64,000 bases of DNA from contig PBFW01000007.1 in assembly GCA_002719955.1 (NCBI GenBank), forward strand, positions 65,724-129,723. The letters run 5' to 3'. This DNA is from Deltaproteobacteria bacterium (lineage in GTDB: Bacteria > Myxococcota_A > UBA9160 > UBA4427). Under the pieces are notes generated by a model that saw only the letters and a program-made list of their open reading frames with translations, searched no databases and was not told the origin of the DNA. Positions 35,194 through 44,283 of this stretch are shown piece after piece (the first letter of the stretch is position 1; the number at the start of each line of letters is the position of its first letter). Both the position numbers and the translations under genes were made by a program.

Positions 35194-35252
35194 GCGCCCC
35201 TCTCCTCTTCGATGGCCGCGTTCTTCTCGAACGGCCGGATGATGCGATCCCG

Positions 35253-36023
35253 CTACTGCGCGACGTAGCCGCCGTCGACAACCAGCGCGGAACCCATCAC
35301 GAAACTCGCCCGGCCCGAACAGAGCCAGAGTGCGGCCTCGGCGATCTCCGCGGGTTCGGCGATTCGACCGATCGGGTGAAGCCGGTGGAGTTCTTCGAGG
35401 AGTTCCGGTGTCTCCGCAATCACGCTCTCGACCATCGCCGTGCGTGCGGTCCCGGGGCAGATCGCGTTGATCAGAACGCCCCGACTCCCATATTCCACGG
35501 CCGCCGTCTTTGTAAGACCCAACACGCCGTGTTTGCTGGCGACGTAGGCGGCCTGCCCGGGGAACCCGATCAAGGCCGCGCCCGATGCGCAATTCACGAT
35601 CGACCCGCCACCGCCCTCGAGCATCCGGGGAATCTCATGACGCATGCAAAGAAAGACGCCGGTCAGCATCACGTCGATGCCCTGATGCCACTGCTCCAGC
35701 GGCATATCGGCAACGGAATGGGGGGGACCGGAGATGCCCGCATTGTTGAAAGCGCAATCCAGACGGCCAAAGGCTTCGAGGGTGTGGGCCACCGCGCGCT
35801 CGACTGCGCCGTCGTCCACCACGTCGGCACGGCTGAAAATCGCTTCGCCGCCGGCGGAACGAATGGTTTCGACGGTCCCCTCTCCGCTCGCATCGATGTC
35901 GATGACCGAGACACGTGCGCCGCGCTCCGCGAAAAGCCGCGCGGCGGCCGCTCCGATGCCCGAAGCCGCTCCCGTCACGAGCGCTACGCGACCCTCGAAC
36001 TCGCTCGTCGAATGCGCGCTCAT
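35253..36023 (-). CDS. SDR oxidoreductase
   Basis: A 256-residue classical SDR. TGAASGIG (17-24), FNNAG, a Ser in NCASGAAL and YVASK give the complete active site, with CPGTARTAM and VDGG at the end. An ATG nine codons upstream (36050) is possible but has a worse ribosome site. It follows HyuA by 141 bp and precedes the D-aminoacylase-like gene by 59 bp, so it probably belongs to the same transcript and oxidises or reduces an intermediate hydroxyl. Its closest relatives in the window are the SDRs at 5497 and 52713. Confidence 0.9.
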   Translation of the reverse strand: MSAHSTSEFEGRVALVTGAASGIGAAAARLFAERGARVSVIDIDASGEGTVETIRSAGGEAIFSRADVVDDGAVERAVAHTLEAFGRLDCAFNNAGISGPPHSVADMPLEQWHQGIDVMLTGVFLCMRHEIPRMLEGGGGSIVNCASGAALIGFPGQAAYVASKHGVLGLTKTAAVEYGSRGVLINAICPGTARTAMVESVIAETPELLEELHRLHPIGRIAEPAEIAEAALWLCSGRASFVMGSALVVDGGYVAQ

Positions 36024-36164
36024 CCCGGCACTTCTCTTTCGACTGCCCATGCAGAACCCAGCCAGCCCTCATCGAGGCGGCCACGAGGGGGGATCCGTCG
36101 GGGTCGATTCGGGACCGTCATGGGAAACTCTCCTCGTCGCGCCCCTACACGATCCAACATCCGG

Positions 36165-38285
36165 TCACCGGGATCGGCCTGCCACCGCATTCGTTTCGAG
36201 GTCTTCAGGATGGCACATCCGTCGAACATGCAAACTCCCGAGATCGTCCGCTCGCATCGACCAGCCCGGAGGGACGACGGTCGTATCGACGGGCCCCTCC
36301 ACGATGATCGGCCCAGGGTTTTCGGTGCCGCGCATGAGTTCCGCGCGGCGGAAGATCTTCGTCTCGACGGGTTCCCCCGCACCGAAATAGGCGAGCCGCG
36401 TGCACCGAGCCACACCATCGGAGTCAATCCTCCGATCGTCCACGATGGGCGGTCGATCGACCGGGAGCCGGAGCCGCACACGGATGGCCGCAAACTCGAC
36501 GCGACCCGTGGGCGCGACGCCATAAAGTTCCCGGTAGCGATCGCGGAAGCGATCGGGCACTTCCGAGAGCGAGGAGAAATCCGTCAATCGGATCGCGACC
36601 TCGTGGGCCTGCCCAACGAATCGGACATCGAGGAGCCGCTCGATCTCGAGTCCATCCACCTCGTCCTCGATTCCCATCTTGCGTCGTGCAGCGGCCTCCA
36701 CCTCGGCGAAGAGCTGCTTCGCCTCTTCCGATTCAAGAGCGTCGGCGGCGACGAGATGCGTTCGGCCGTGCTCAGCCGTGAGATCCGTCGACTGCATGCC
36801 GATCGCCGAGGCGACACCGGCTTCGGGGGGTGCGATCACGTGGTCGATTCCGAAATGGTTCGCGACGCCGACGACATGCATCGGCCCCGCGCCACCGAAG
36901 GCCACCAGCGTATGCTCCCGGGGATCGAGGCCGCGCTGAACGGTGACGACATGAATCGCTGAAGCCATATTCGCGTTGGCGGCGACATGAACCGCCCAGG
37001 CCGCACGCTCGACACTGGTTCCGAGCGGTTTTGCGATCCCTTCCTCGAGAGCGCGGTGGGCCGCTTCTGGATCGAGATCGAAGCTCCCCGAAGCGAATCC
37101 CTCGGACGAGAGATATCCGAGGACGAGATTGGCATCGGTCACGGTGGGAGAAAGGCCCCCGCGCGAATAGCAGGCGGGGCCCGGATCCGCACCGGCCGAT
37201 CTCGGACCGACACGCAGGATACCCTCCGGATCGAGCCAGGCGATCGATCCCCCTCCGGCCCCGACCTCGGCAAGATCGATCGTCGGCGTCTTGATCGGCA
37301 TCCCCGTACCCGCGCGACGTCCCCCAAAACTGCCACGACCGCCGATATGGAGTTCACGCACGACGGTCGGAGACCCGTTTCGGATGACACCGGCTTTCGC
37401 AGTCGTTCCGCCCATGTCGAATGAGATCACCCTCGGCTGCTCGTAGAATTCAGCGAAGCGAGCAGCCGCCATCACACCCGCCGCACCGCCGGATTCGAGC
37501 GTCGCGACCGCACGTTCTGCCGCGACATCCGCGGCCATCACCCCTCCCGACGATTCCATGATCTGGAGCGGCGCATCGATTCCCATTCGCGAGAGCCCCT
37601 CCCCGAGTCGAAGCAGATAGCTCGCCATCAGGGGGGCCACCTCGGCCGTGAAGAGCGTCGTGCTCGCCCGATCGAATTCGCGCATCTCGGGATGGACACG
37701 AGAGGAGGGGATCACGCGTACGCCGGGGACGACCTCCCGCAAGAGATCCTCCATGCGCTCCTCGTGTGCAGCATTCGCATAGGAATGCAGGAAACAGATC
37801 GCCACCGCGTCGGGGGCCAACTTCGAGATCCCGATCGCCACCTGCCTGGCACCCGCCTCGTCGAAGGGCTCGATCACCTCGCCCCGCGCGCTCATTCGTT
37901 CGCGAACCTCGAAGGTCGATTCGCGCCCGAGCGGGGGATTGGCCGGGTCGAAGTGGAGGTCGTAGCGATCGTCCTCGACGCGTGCCTCACGTCCGATTCG
38001 AAGCAGGTCACCGAACCCCGCGCTGGTGACGAAGGCCACCCGCGCGCCCTTCCGCTCGATCACGGCGTTGGTCGCGAGGGTCGTTCCGTGCACGACGCGC
38101 AGGATGTCCGCGGCCGACACCTTCGCTTCACCGAGAACACGTCGCACACCCTCGAGCACGCTCTCCTCCGGCGCCTCCGGCGTCGTCAACTGCTTGGCGA
38201 CATGCATCCGCCCATCGCCCCGGGTCAGGACGACATCGGTAAAGGTCCCACCGATATCCGCGCCGAGCACACAACGCTCGCTCAT
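36165..38285 (-). CDS. hyuA: Hydantoinase/oxoprolinase A subunit
   Basis: The ATP-binding subunit of an ATP-dependent hydantoinase/5-oxoprolinase/acetone-carboxylase-type enzyme (706 residues). GADIGGTFTDVVL (8-20) is the actin-like phosphate loop, HGTTLATNAVIERKG and SFDMGGTTAKAGVI are the other nucleotide-binding blocks, and AFGGAGPMH the late motif. Such enzymes use ATP to phosphorylate a cyclic amide before ring opening, or carboxylate ketones in one branch. The ATG overlaps the HyuB stop by four bases, so the subunits are made together. Substrate could be a hydantoin, lactam or carbonyl; the acetone-carboxylase gamma subunit is absent, which favours the amide branch. Confidence 0.93.
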   Translation of the reverse strand: MSERCVLGADIGGTFTDVVLTRGDGRMHVAKQLTTPEAPEESVLEGVRRVLGEAKVSAADILRVVHGTTLATNAVIERKGARVAFVTSAGFGDLLRIGREARVEDDRYDLHFDPANPPLGRESTFEVRERMSARGEVIEPFDEAGARQVAIGISKLAPDAVAICFLHSYANAAHEERMEDLLREVVPGVRVIPSSRVHPEMREFDRASTTLFTAEVAPLMASYLLRLGEGLSRMGIDAPLQIMESSGGVMAADVAAERAVATLESGGAAGVMAAARFAEFYEQPRVISFDMGGTTAKAGVIRNGSPTVVRELHIGGRGSFGGRRAGTGMPIKTPTIDLAEVGAGGGSIAWLDPEGILRVGPRSAGADPGPACYSRGGLSPTVTDANLVLGYLSSEGFASGSFDLDPEAAHRALEEGIAKPLGTSVERAAWAVHVAANANMASAIHVVTVQRGLDPREHTLVAFGGAGPMHVVGVANHFGIDHVIAPPEAGVASAIGMQSTDLTAEHGRTHLVAADALESEEAKQLFAEVEAAARRKMGIEDEVDGLEIERLLDVRFVGQAHEVAIRLTDFSSLSEVPDRFRDRYRELYGVAPTGRVEFAAIRVRLRLPVDRPPIVDDRRIDSDGVARCTRLAYFGAGEPVETKIFRRAELMRGTENPGPIIVEGPVDTTVVPPGWSMRADDLGSLHVRRMCHPEDLETNAVAGRSR

Positions 38286-40012
38286 GGCACTTTCCCCAGG
38301 CCATAGCGCTCCATCGCGGCTTGCTCGGTCACCAGGCCTTCGACGACATCATCCTCGACCCGCTCGCGATCCCGCTCCCTAGGCTCGCCGAGGCCACCGC
38401 CGCCGGAGGTCGTCAGGACGAACACCTCTCCCGCAGCCAGCCTGAGATTCGCCGCCTTGGGAGGAAGCGGGCGGGTCTGGCCATCGACCTCGATCGCATA
38501 TTGATCACCGGGCAAGCCGTCATCGCCCCCCTCGCGTCCACAGGGGGGACGCTTCACACGGTCATTGCGCATGGCAAACTCGGTTTCGTTCAGCACGCGA
38601 ATCCGCGTCTCGACCCCGAGGCCTCCACGCCATTTTCCCGCCCCACCGGAATCGGGCATCAAACGTTGTCGCTCGAAGACGATCGGCAGCGTCGCTTCGA
38701 GCGGTTCGATCTGAGGAACCGTGTTGCGGCCACCCAGGAAGAATGAACCCGTCGCACTCGGCCCATCGGAGCCCCGGCGCGCGCCGAGTCCCCCGTATTC
38801 GTAGGAGAGCAGGAGCCAGGGCTCGAGCCGACTCGGGGCGGCCAGCGTATAGGGATGGATGACGGAACTGGCTGCGGTCGCGAGTTCGGGCCTCGCCTGG
38901 CTGAGCGCCGCGACGACCGCCTCGCAAACCGCCGTCACGGCAACGACTCGCCCGCCGCACGCAGCGGGCGCGTGAGGGTCGAGAAGCGAGCCCTTTCGAA
39001 AGATCACATCGATCGGCGTAAAACAGCCCTCGTTCATCGGAATCGATGGATCTACGAAACACCGAACGGCGTAGAGCGCCCCCGTCAGCGCCTGGGAGAA
39101 ACCCGCATTGATCGCACCGAGCGCCTGGTCATCGGTCTCGGAGAAATCGAGCCTGATCGAAAACCCGTCGCTCCCAAGAACGCCACCGACCTCCACTCGA
39201 ACCCGCACGACGGGCTCACGCTCGTGTTCGATGCCATCGCCATCGATGGTGTATTCGCCGAGATAGGTCCCCTCCGCGAGCTCTTCTAGTTCGTCGCGAA
39301 AACGCTGCTCTGCGCCCGCGATATAGGATTCGATTCCCGCCTTCAGGCGTTCGGTACCGAACCGCTCGGCCAGCTCTTCCATCCGCTCCGTCGCGACATG
39401 CACGCCGGCGACGAGGGCCCCGACATCTCCCATGACCCGGTCCGGTGTACGGCTGTTGAGTGCGAGAAGCCGGTGAAGGTCTTCGACGGGTTCGCCCGCG
39501 TCATAGAGCCGGACGGGCGGGAGCTGGAGCCCCTCGGAGAACACGTCGGTTGCATTCGGCACGATTCCGCCGGAGGAACTTCCGCCGAGATCTGCGACGT
39601 GGATCAGGGTCCCGGTGAACCATTCGACGCGGCCCTCACGGAAGACCGGCTGGAAGACGAGCAGGTCGTTCGCGTGAATCCCACCACGAAAACAATCGTT
39701 CATGACGAAGACGTCACCCGGACGCATGGCCTCGATCGGCTGATCCGCGAATACCGCGGGCAAGGAACAACGCAGGCTGGCGGCGTGCATGAGATTCGTT
39801 GCGGTCGAAAGTGTCACGAGCCGGCCCTCACGGTCGAGGATCCCCGCGCAGGCATCCGCACCCTCGGCGATCATCGCGGAATGGGCGGATTGAACCACGA
39901 CGATGCTCGCCTCCTCGGCGGCGATCCTAAGGGCGTGCCGGAGGATCTCGGCTTCGAGCCGATCAGTGGTCGACTCCGTGTCGCTCCGATCCCTCGCGCC
40001 CGAATCCATCAT
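38282..40012 (-). CDS. hyuB: Hydantoinase/oxoprolinase B subunit
   Basis: The catalytic partner of HyuA, 576 residues. Family blocks include AHSAMIAEGADACAGILD, VFVMNDCFRGGIHANDL, RLDFSETDDQALGAINAGF and the closing GGGGLGEPRERD. FGGAGKWRGG-like SGGAGKWRGGLGVE is also present. The first of two adjacent ATG codons (40012) has GGAGA upstream. It comes 226 bp after the MaoC gene on the same strand, a gap that contains a long imperfect palindrome, so it may have its own promoter. The hydantoinase B side carries the metal site in homologues, but individual ligands cannot be named here. Confidence 0.93.
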   Translation of the reverse strand: MMDSGARDRSDTESTTDRLEAEILRHALRIAAEEASIVVVQSAHSAMIAEGADACAGILDREGRLVTLSTATNLMHAASLRCSLPAVFADQPIEAMRPGDVFVMNDCFRGGIHANDLLVFQPVFREGRVEWFTGTLIHVADLGGSSSGGIVPNATDVFSEGLQLPPVRLYDAGEPVEDLHRLLALNSRTPDRVMGDVGALVAGVHVATERMEELAERFGTERLKAGIESYIAGAEQRFRDELEELAEGTYLGEYTIDGDGIEHEREPVVRVRVEVGGVLGSDGFSIRLDFSETDDQALGAINAGFSQALTGALYAVRCFVDPSIPMNEGCFTPIDVIFRKGSLLDPHAPAACGGRVVAVTAVCEAVVAALSQARPELATAASSVIHPYTLAAPSRLEPWLLLSYEYGGLGARRGSDGPSATGSFFLGGRNTVPQIEPLEATLPIVFERQRLMPDSGGAGKWRGGLGVETRIRVLNETEFAMRNDRVKRPPCGREGGDDGLPGDQYAIEVDGQTRPLPPKAANLRLAAGEVFVLTTSGGGGLGEPRERDRERVEDDVVEGLVTEQAAMERYGLGKVP

Positions 40013-40171
40013 GACTCTCCTTCGCCCCGGTCTCGTACTCCCCGCCCCCTGGACGGCCGAAGCCAGGCATCACCATAGACGATTGGCGACCCCCACAAGA
40101 AAGCAAGTGGGCGCCCTCGCGCCTGCAGTGGGTCGCGCGAGGAGGTCTGGGGCTGCGGCGCGACCGGACTG

Positions 40172-40214
40172 ACCACGGAACTCTCGAATCGAGTCCTGGA
40201 ACGTCCCGTGGTCG
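40172..40214. repeat. 43-bp imperfect palindrome between MaoC and hyuB
   Basis: GACCACGG (40172-40179) and CCGTGGTC (40207-40214) are perfect 8-bp arms. Nested inside are GGA-CTC/GAGTCC arms and a CTCGA-a-TCGAG palindrome (40184-40194), so nearly the whole 43 bases can fold into one long hairpin in RNA or bind a dimeric protein as DNA. It lies 24 bp past the MaoC stop codon. No T-tract follows on the minus strand. The rest of the 226-bp gap shows no gene. Confidence 0.55.
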
Positions 40215-40238
40215 AAAGGCGAGGACCCTCGCTCGGGA

Positions 40239-41276
40239 TCAAACGTCTTCCGGTTTTCCGCCATAGCGCAAGAGCGTGAACAGGTTCGTACCGACGATCT
40301 CATCGTTCTGGTTGTAGAAGGTCGCCAGGTTCGTCTGGAAATAACCCGGTCCGAGCTTCGTTTCTTTTTGCGGCGAGCAGTTGAGCGTCTCGTTGGTCGA
40401 GTAGACGCGATCGCCGGGTCGAACCGGAACGCCATAGGTCTGAACGGAACCCTGGGCAATCGTCTCCTTCATCCCCGGAGGCATCGGAATCCCACCCCCC
40501 TCCTTCGCCGCGGCCTTCGGCGGCCAGGGCGAGCGAGCCGGATCATTCACATCCGGTGCCTCGAAATCGACGCCCGTATGGCCGGCGCGCGCCATCGTCC
40601 AGGTAATGAGTCCCATAGGCGGCGCGATCATCCCCTGGTGCCGACTCTTCCGCGCGTAATCCGTATCGCTGTAGAGCGGATTTTCGTCCTCGACCATGTC
40701 GCACCAATACATGAGCTGGACCTCGCTGACCGGATAGCCACCCGGCGCCTTCGGAGACTCCTTCCCGAGCCAGGCTTTCGCAAAATCTGGAATCTGGGGA
40801 TGGACCTCCATCGTCGGGCGCGCCAGCTCAGTCATCGGCTGAACACCGCCACCCGTGCGTGAAGGCATCGCCAGCGTCGCTGTTCCCGTGGCCGCGATCC
40901 CGATATGGTTCGTCGCCGAGAGCTGAAGTTTGATGCGCTTCTCACCGCCCTCTTCCAATTTCTCGGTGATGGTGCCTTCGATTTTGGCGATATCCCCCGG
41001 GCAGAGCTGGTTCAGCATCTGCAGACCCGTCTCGCGAAAATCGCTCTCGGGCCCGACGAAATCCGTCACATAACGACCGAAGAGCGCCTGCTCGAACATC
41101 GTATTCACGAACATGTCACGATTGCCGACCGATTTCGAGTAGGCGGGGTCATGGTGATAGGGCATCAGGTCGCGCGTCCCGCAAACGGCGAGGATCAGCG
41201 TCTTGACCGTGATCGGAAACTCCAGAACGGGGAGCTTCTCCCCGGCTTCGACATCTTCCCAAAACTTGGATTCCAT
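40239..41276 (-). CDS. Double-hotdog MaoC-like hydratase/dehydratase
   Basis: A 345-residue protein with two hotdog halves. The first half has DLMPYHHDPAYSKS, resembling the hydratase-2 motif with His where Asn-Pro-Leu-His usually sits; the second has VEDENPLYSDTDYARKS plus GMIAPPMG, the pattern of FAS1-type MaoC N-terminal domains. Hydration of an enoyl-CoA or a related C=C is the likely reaction. The start at 41276 has AAGGAA. It follows two acyl-CoA dehydrogenases, so the order dehydrogenase then hydratase fits one beta-oxidation-like pass. Which half is catalytic is not clear because neither motif is canonical. Confidence 0.85.
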   Translation of the reverse strand: MESKFWEDVEAGEKLPVLEFPITVKTLILAVCGTRDLMPYHHDPAYSKSVGNRDMFVNTMFEQALFGRYVTDFVGPESDFRETGLQMLNQLCPGDIAKIEGTITEKLEEGGEKRIKLQLSATNHIGIAATGTATLAMPSRTGGGVQPMTELARPTMEVHPQIPDFAKAWLGKESPKAPGGYPVSEVQLMYWCDMVEDENPLYSDTDYARKSRHQGMIAPPMGLITWTMARAGHTGVDFEAPDVNDPARSPWPPKAAAKEGGGIPMPPGMKETIAQGSVQTYGVPVRPGDRVYSTNETLNCSPQKETKLGPGYFQTNLATFYNQNDEIVGTNLFTLLRYGGKPEDV

Positions 41277-41374
41277 GCTCGTATTCCTTCTCTTTCTTGA
41301 TCGCCAGTCGCCCACGGAGAGCTGCGTTGGGATTGTCGACGGTGATGGGACGCGTCGATCCGCGAGTATCGCGC

Positions 41375-42508
41375 TCAGTCCTTGGGCAGACCCAGGATGC
41401 GCTCCCCGATGATATTGCGCTGGATATTCGGGCTGCCGCCACCGATGACGGTCCCGTGCCAGCCGAGGGCATCGCCGGTGAGCTGACTCAATTGTTGAGA
41501 GGCGCTTCCGAGCAGCTCGAGCGTGAGTTCACTCATCTCGAACTCGAGAATCCCACGCTGGAGCTTGTTGATCGCCGTCTCACTGCCCGAGCGCTTGCCC
41601 TGAAGCTGGTCGGTCAGGTGCCGCAGCCCGGTGAGTCGCATCGCCTCGACCCGGATCTCCATATCCGCGAGTCGCCGACAGACGCCGTTGTCCTCGAGGG
41701 CCGGGTGCCCGTTGCGCGTCGAGTTCCGCGCCAGTTCCCGAATATCGTCGAGATGCTGCTGCATCTCCGTCGCCTCCGAGATCCCGGAGCGCTCGTTCGC
41801 GAGCGCGCCCATCACGACGCGCCAACCCTCCCCCTCGGCACCGAGTCGATTCGAAACCGGCGTGCGGACATCATTGAAAAAGACCTGGTTGAAACTGACC
41901 TTGCCCGAGAGGTTCGGGATCGGTTGGATCTCGATTCCGGGTGAATCCATCGGAAGCAGGATGCAGCTGATCCCCTTCCATTTGGCCACGTCGGGATCCG
42001 TTCGTACGAGCATGAAGATATCGGAGGAGATATGGGCCGCGGTCGTCCAGATCTTCTGGCCATTGATGACATACTCGTCCCCATCGAGGACGGCGCGACA
42101 TTGCAGCGCAGCGAGATCGCTGCCCACGTCGGGCTCGGAATAGCCGGTGCACCAATAGGATTCGCCATCGAGAATCTTCTCGAGATGCTTGGCCTTCTGC
42201 GCATCGGAGCCATGGGTGATGATCGCCGGACCGACCCAGGTCAGCCCCATGAAGTCGACGCCGAGCGCCGGCGCGCGACGCGCCGACATTTCCTCCTTGA
42301 GAACGAATTGGCGCATGAGGTCACCGCCGCCGCCGCCCCACTCTACCGGCCAATTGAAACCGATCCAGCGCTTTTCCCGGACCTTCGCGTTCCACTCTTT
42401 CAAGAAGGCCGGATCATCCTGGGGGACGGGATCCGGAAGATTCGCATCGAGAAAGCTTCGCACTTCGTCACGAAATGCTTGTTCTTCGGCAGTCAACTGA
42501 AAATCCAT
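41375..42508 (-). CDS. Acyl-CoA dehydrogenase (subunit-pair member)
   Basis: An FAD flavoprotein of 377 residues that oxidises acyl-CoA at the alpha-beta position. MDFQLTAEEQAFRDEVRSFL opens it, WCTGYSEPDVGSDLAALQC and KIWTTAAHISSDIFMLVRTD are the standard FAD/substrate strands, and the C-terminus ends IQRNIIGERILGLPKD. AAGGAA precedes the ATG. It lies 10 bp after a second, unequal dehydrogenase; such pairs form alpha2beta2 enzymes for bulky substrates such as steroid side chains in actinobacteria (FadE26/27, FadE28/29 types). The analogy is by gene pairing, not demonstrated. Confidence 0.92.
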   Translation of the reverse strand: MDFQLTAEEQAFRDEVRSFLDANLPDPVPQDDPAFLKEWNAKVREKRWIGFNWPVEWGGGGGDLMRQFVLKEEMSARRAPALGVDFMGLTWVGPAIITHGSDAQKAKHLEKILDGESYWCTGYSEPDVGSDLAALQCRAVLDGDEYVINGQKIWTTAAHISSDIFMLVRTDPDVAKWKGISCILLPMDSPGIEIQPIPNLSGKVSFNQVFFNDVRTPVSNRLGAEGEGWRVVMGALANERSGISEATEMQQHLDDIRELARNSTRNGHPALEDNGVCRRLADMEIRVEAMRLTGLRHLTDQLQGKRSGSETAINKLQRGILEFEMSELTLELLGSASQQLSQLTGDALGWHGTVIGGGSPNIQRNIIGERILGLPKD

Positions 42509-42518
42509 CGGAGATTCC

Positions 42519-43646
42519 TTAATGGCTCGGGCCAGCGGCGGTACGCGCCACGAGCCGGTCACGATGATAATCGGAGTCGCCAAACATGGAGCGCACCCAC
42601 TTCGATCGCTTGATGTAGAGTTGGATATCGTATTCGAGGGTATAACCGACGGCTCCGTGGAGCTGTACGCATTCGACCCCGATCCGGGTGAAGGCTTCGG
42701 CGATATAGGCCTTCGCGAGCGACGCATAACGCGGAAGTTCCTCGCGACTATTTCCGATCGACCAGGCCCCGTAATAGAGAAGGGACTTGATCGACTCCGT
42801 ATCGACCCACTGGTCGCTCAGGCGGTGTTTGACGCCCTGGTAGCGTCCGATCGGCGAGCCGAACTGGATGCGATCCTTCGCGTATTGAACCGTGATCGCG
42901 GTGGCGTTCTCCGCTGCGCCGAGCGCTTCCGCCGTCACCGCGATCGCGCCGCAATCCTGGAGATGCGAGACGGTCGCCAACGCGGAGGCGGCTTCGAGCC
43001 TATCCACGGACGAGATCCGAACGCCCGCGAATCGCACCGTCCCCATCCGCTTCGTCTCGTCGAGAGAAGGCGCCAACGTGACCGAGACTCCGTCCGCCGA
43101 AGCGGGCACCAACGCGAGGGCGAGTTCTCCGTTCACGCGATAGGCCACGACGAAGAGGTCGGCGCAGCCGGCATCGGCCACGAAGGATTTCTCACCGTCG
43201 AGAAGATGCAGATCGTCCTCGATGCTCGCCGCCAGCGCGATTCCATCGGGTCCGGGTACATCACTCGCTTCCAGGAAGGCCAGCGTCCCGACGCTCGATC
43301 CATCGGAGAGCGCCGGCAGCCATCGCGCTTGCTGAGCCGGGGATCCAGCCTCGATGAGGGCGGTCACCGCGAGCGCGTTGGACACGAGCGGACTCGGCAG
43401 GAGCGTGCGCCCCGTTTCCTCGAGGAGCACGACGAAGTCGACCCAGGTGAGGCCGGCACCGCCATGCTCTTCGGGCACCAGGAGCCCGAGCCAACCGAGT
43501 GAGGCCATCTCCGACCAGAGCTCGGGTGAATGCGCGTCGGGGGTCTCCATGAGCGTGCGCACTTCGGGAATCGGGCAGCGTCCGTCGAGGAATTTGCGAA
43601 CGGCCTCGCGGAGAAAATCCTGTTCTTCGGTGAAACCGAAATTCAT
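42519..43646 (-). CDS. Acyl-CoA dehydrogenase (second subunit)
   Basis: A 375-residue acyl-CoA dehydrogenase-like protein. MNFGFTEEQDFLREAVRKFL and GWLGLLVPEEHGGAGLTWVD open it; the C-terminal helical domain carries RIQFGSPIGRYQGVKHRLSD, the Arg/Gln/Phe FAD-contact motif missing from its neighbour. Its mid-domain is weakly conserved (EKSFVADAGCADLFVVAYR), consistent with a divergent partner subunit. AGAGGA supports ATG 43646. Together with the 41375 gene it probably forms a heteromeric enzyme; separate functions cannot be excluded. Confidence 0.92.
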   Translation of the reverse strand: MNFGFTEEQDFLREAVRKFLDGRCPIPEVRTLMETPDAHSPELWSEMASLGWLGLLVPEEHGGAGLTWVDFVVLLEETGRTLLPSPLVSNALAVTALIEAGSPAQQARWLPALSDGSSVGTLAFLEASDVPGPDGIALAASIEDDLHLLDGEKSFVADAGCADLFVVAYRVNGELALALVPASADGVSVTLAPSLDETKRMGTVRFAGVRISSVDRLEAASALATVSHLQDCGAIAVTAEALGAAENATAITVQYAKDRIQFGSPIGRYQGVKHRLSDQWVDTESIKSLLYYGAWSIGNSREELPRYASLAKAYIAEAFTRIGVECVQLHGAVGYTLEYDIQLYIKRSKWVRSMFGDSDYHRDRLVARTAAGPSH

Positions 43647-43741
43647 GGGGGGTCCTCTGTGGTGGAGTTTGATTCTCGTTCGTTCATCCGGGGTCGGCAA
43701 CCACCCAGAGCGTGCGAAATCGATCGGATGCGCGAAACCCT

Positions 43742-44152
43742 CTAGTCGCTGGTGAGCGACTCGGTCGCGAGAACGGGATTGAAGAACTCGCGAAGACCGC
43801 AGATCCGACCCTCGCGGAATCGGTAGATCCCGATATAGACGTTTCGATAGGGCTTACCGGTCAGAATCGCCTTTCCTGCGCTCGTATACTCCGCGATCAG
43901 CAGATCGGGATCGAGACCCACGTGGATCTTCTCGAGGGTGAGTTCGAAGCGGAGGATCTCGAGAGCAGGTTCGACGGCGGATCGGTAGGCCGCGAAGCCC
44001 TCGTGCCGCGCGGGCGGATCGCTATAGGGGAGCTCCGCTTCGAAGTCCTCGGTACAGATCGACGCGAGCGCCGCGAAGTCCGCCGCACCGACCGCCGCCA
44101 TGAACGCTTCCATCGCCGCTCGGTTCCGAATGCGCTGGGCCTCGTGCTGCAT
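43742..44152 (-). CDS. SnoaL-like small protein
   Basis: A 136-residue NTF2-fold protein: RNRAAMEAFMAAVGAADFAALASI is the opening helix pair, EDFEAELPYSDPPARHEG the first strand region, and GKPYRNVYIGIYRFREGRICGLREFFNPV the last strands. Homologues act as epoxide hydrolases, ketosteroid isomerase-like enzymes or polyketide cyclases. A strong AAGGAAGGA site precedes the ATG. It lies between an SDR and the dehydrogenase pair, so isomerisation of an intermediate is plausible. The Asp of an active ketosteroid isomerase cannot be assigned with certainty. Confidence 0.85.
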   Translation of the reverse strand: MQHEAQRIRNRAAMEAFMAAVGAADFAALASICTEDFEAELPYSDPPARHEGFAAYRSAVEPALEILRFELTLEKIHVGLDPDLLIAEYTSAGKAILTGKPYRNVYIGIYRFREGRICGLREFFNPVLATESLTSD

Positions 44153-44283
44153 CGATTCCTTCCTTTCACAGAGTTTCGGCGTGGGTCCCGGCAGCGGGTG
44201 CGCCGGCCAACGATCGCGTCCAGGACCTTCTCCCGCCTCCTTTTTTATTCCCGTGGGGACAAAGACTTGGGATCGGCGGGCCC

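Noticed and set aside
33490..35592. A 700-codon version of the D-aminoacylase-like gene
   Set aside because: The first 133 codons overlap the SDR gene 35253-36023 on the same strand and look like a low-complexity shadow. The TTG at 35193 with GAGGAGAGG marks the real start.
44226..44250. A strong AAAGGAGG-like site on the minus strand, hinting at a hidden small gene before the SnoaL gene
   Set aside because: No start codon at suitable distance opens a frame of more than about 14 codons before the SnoaL ribosome site.
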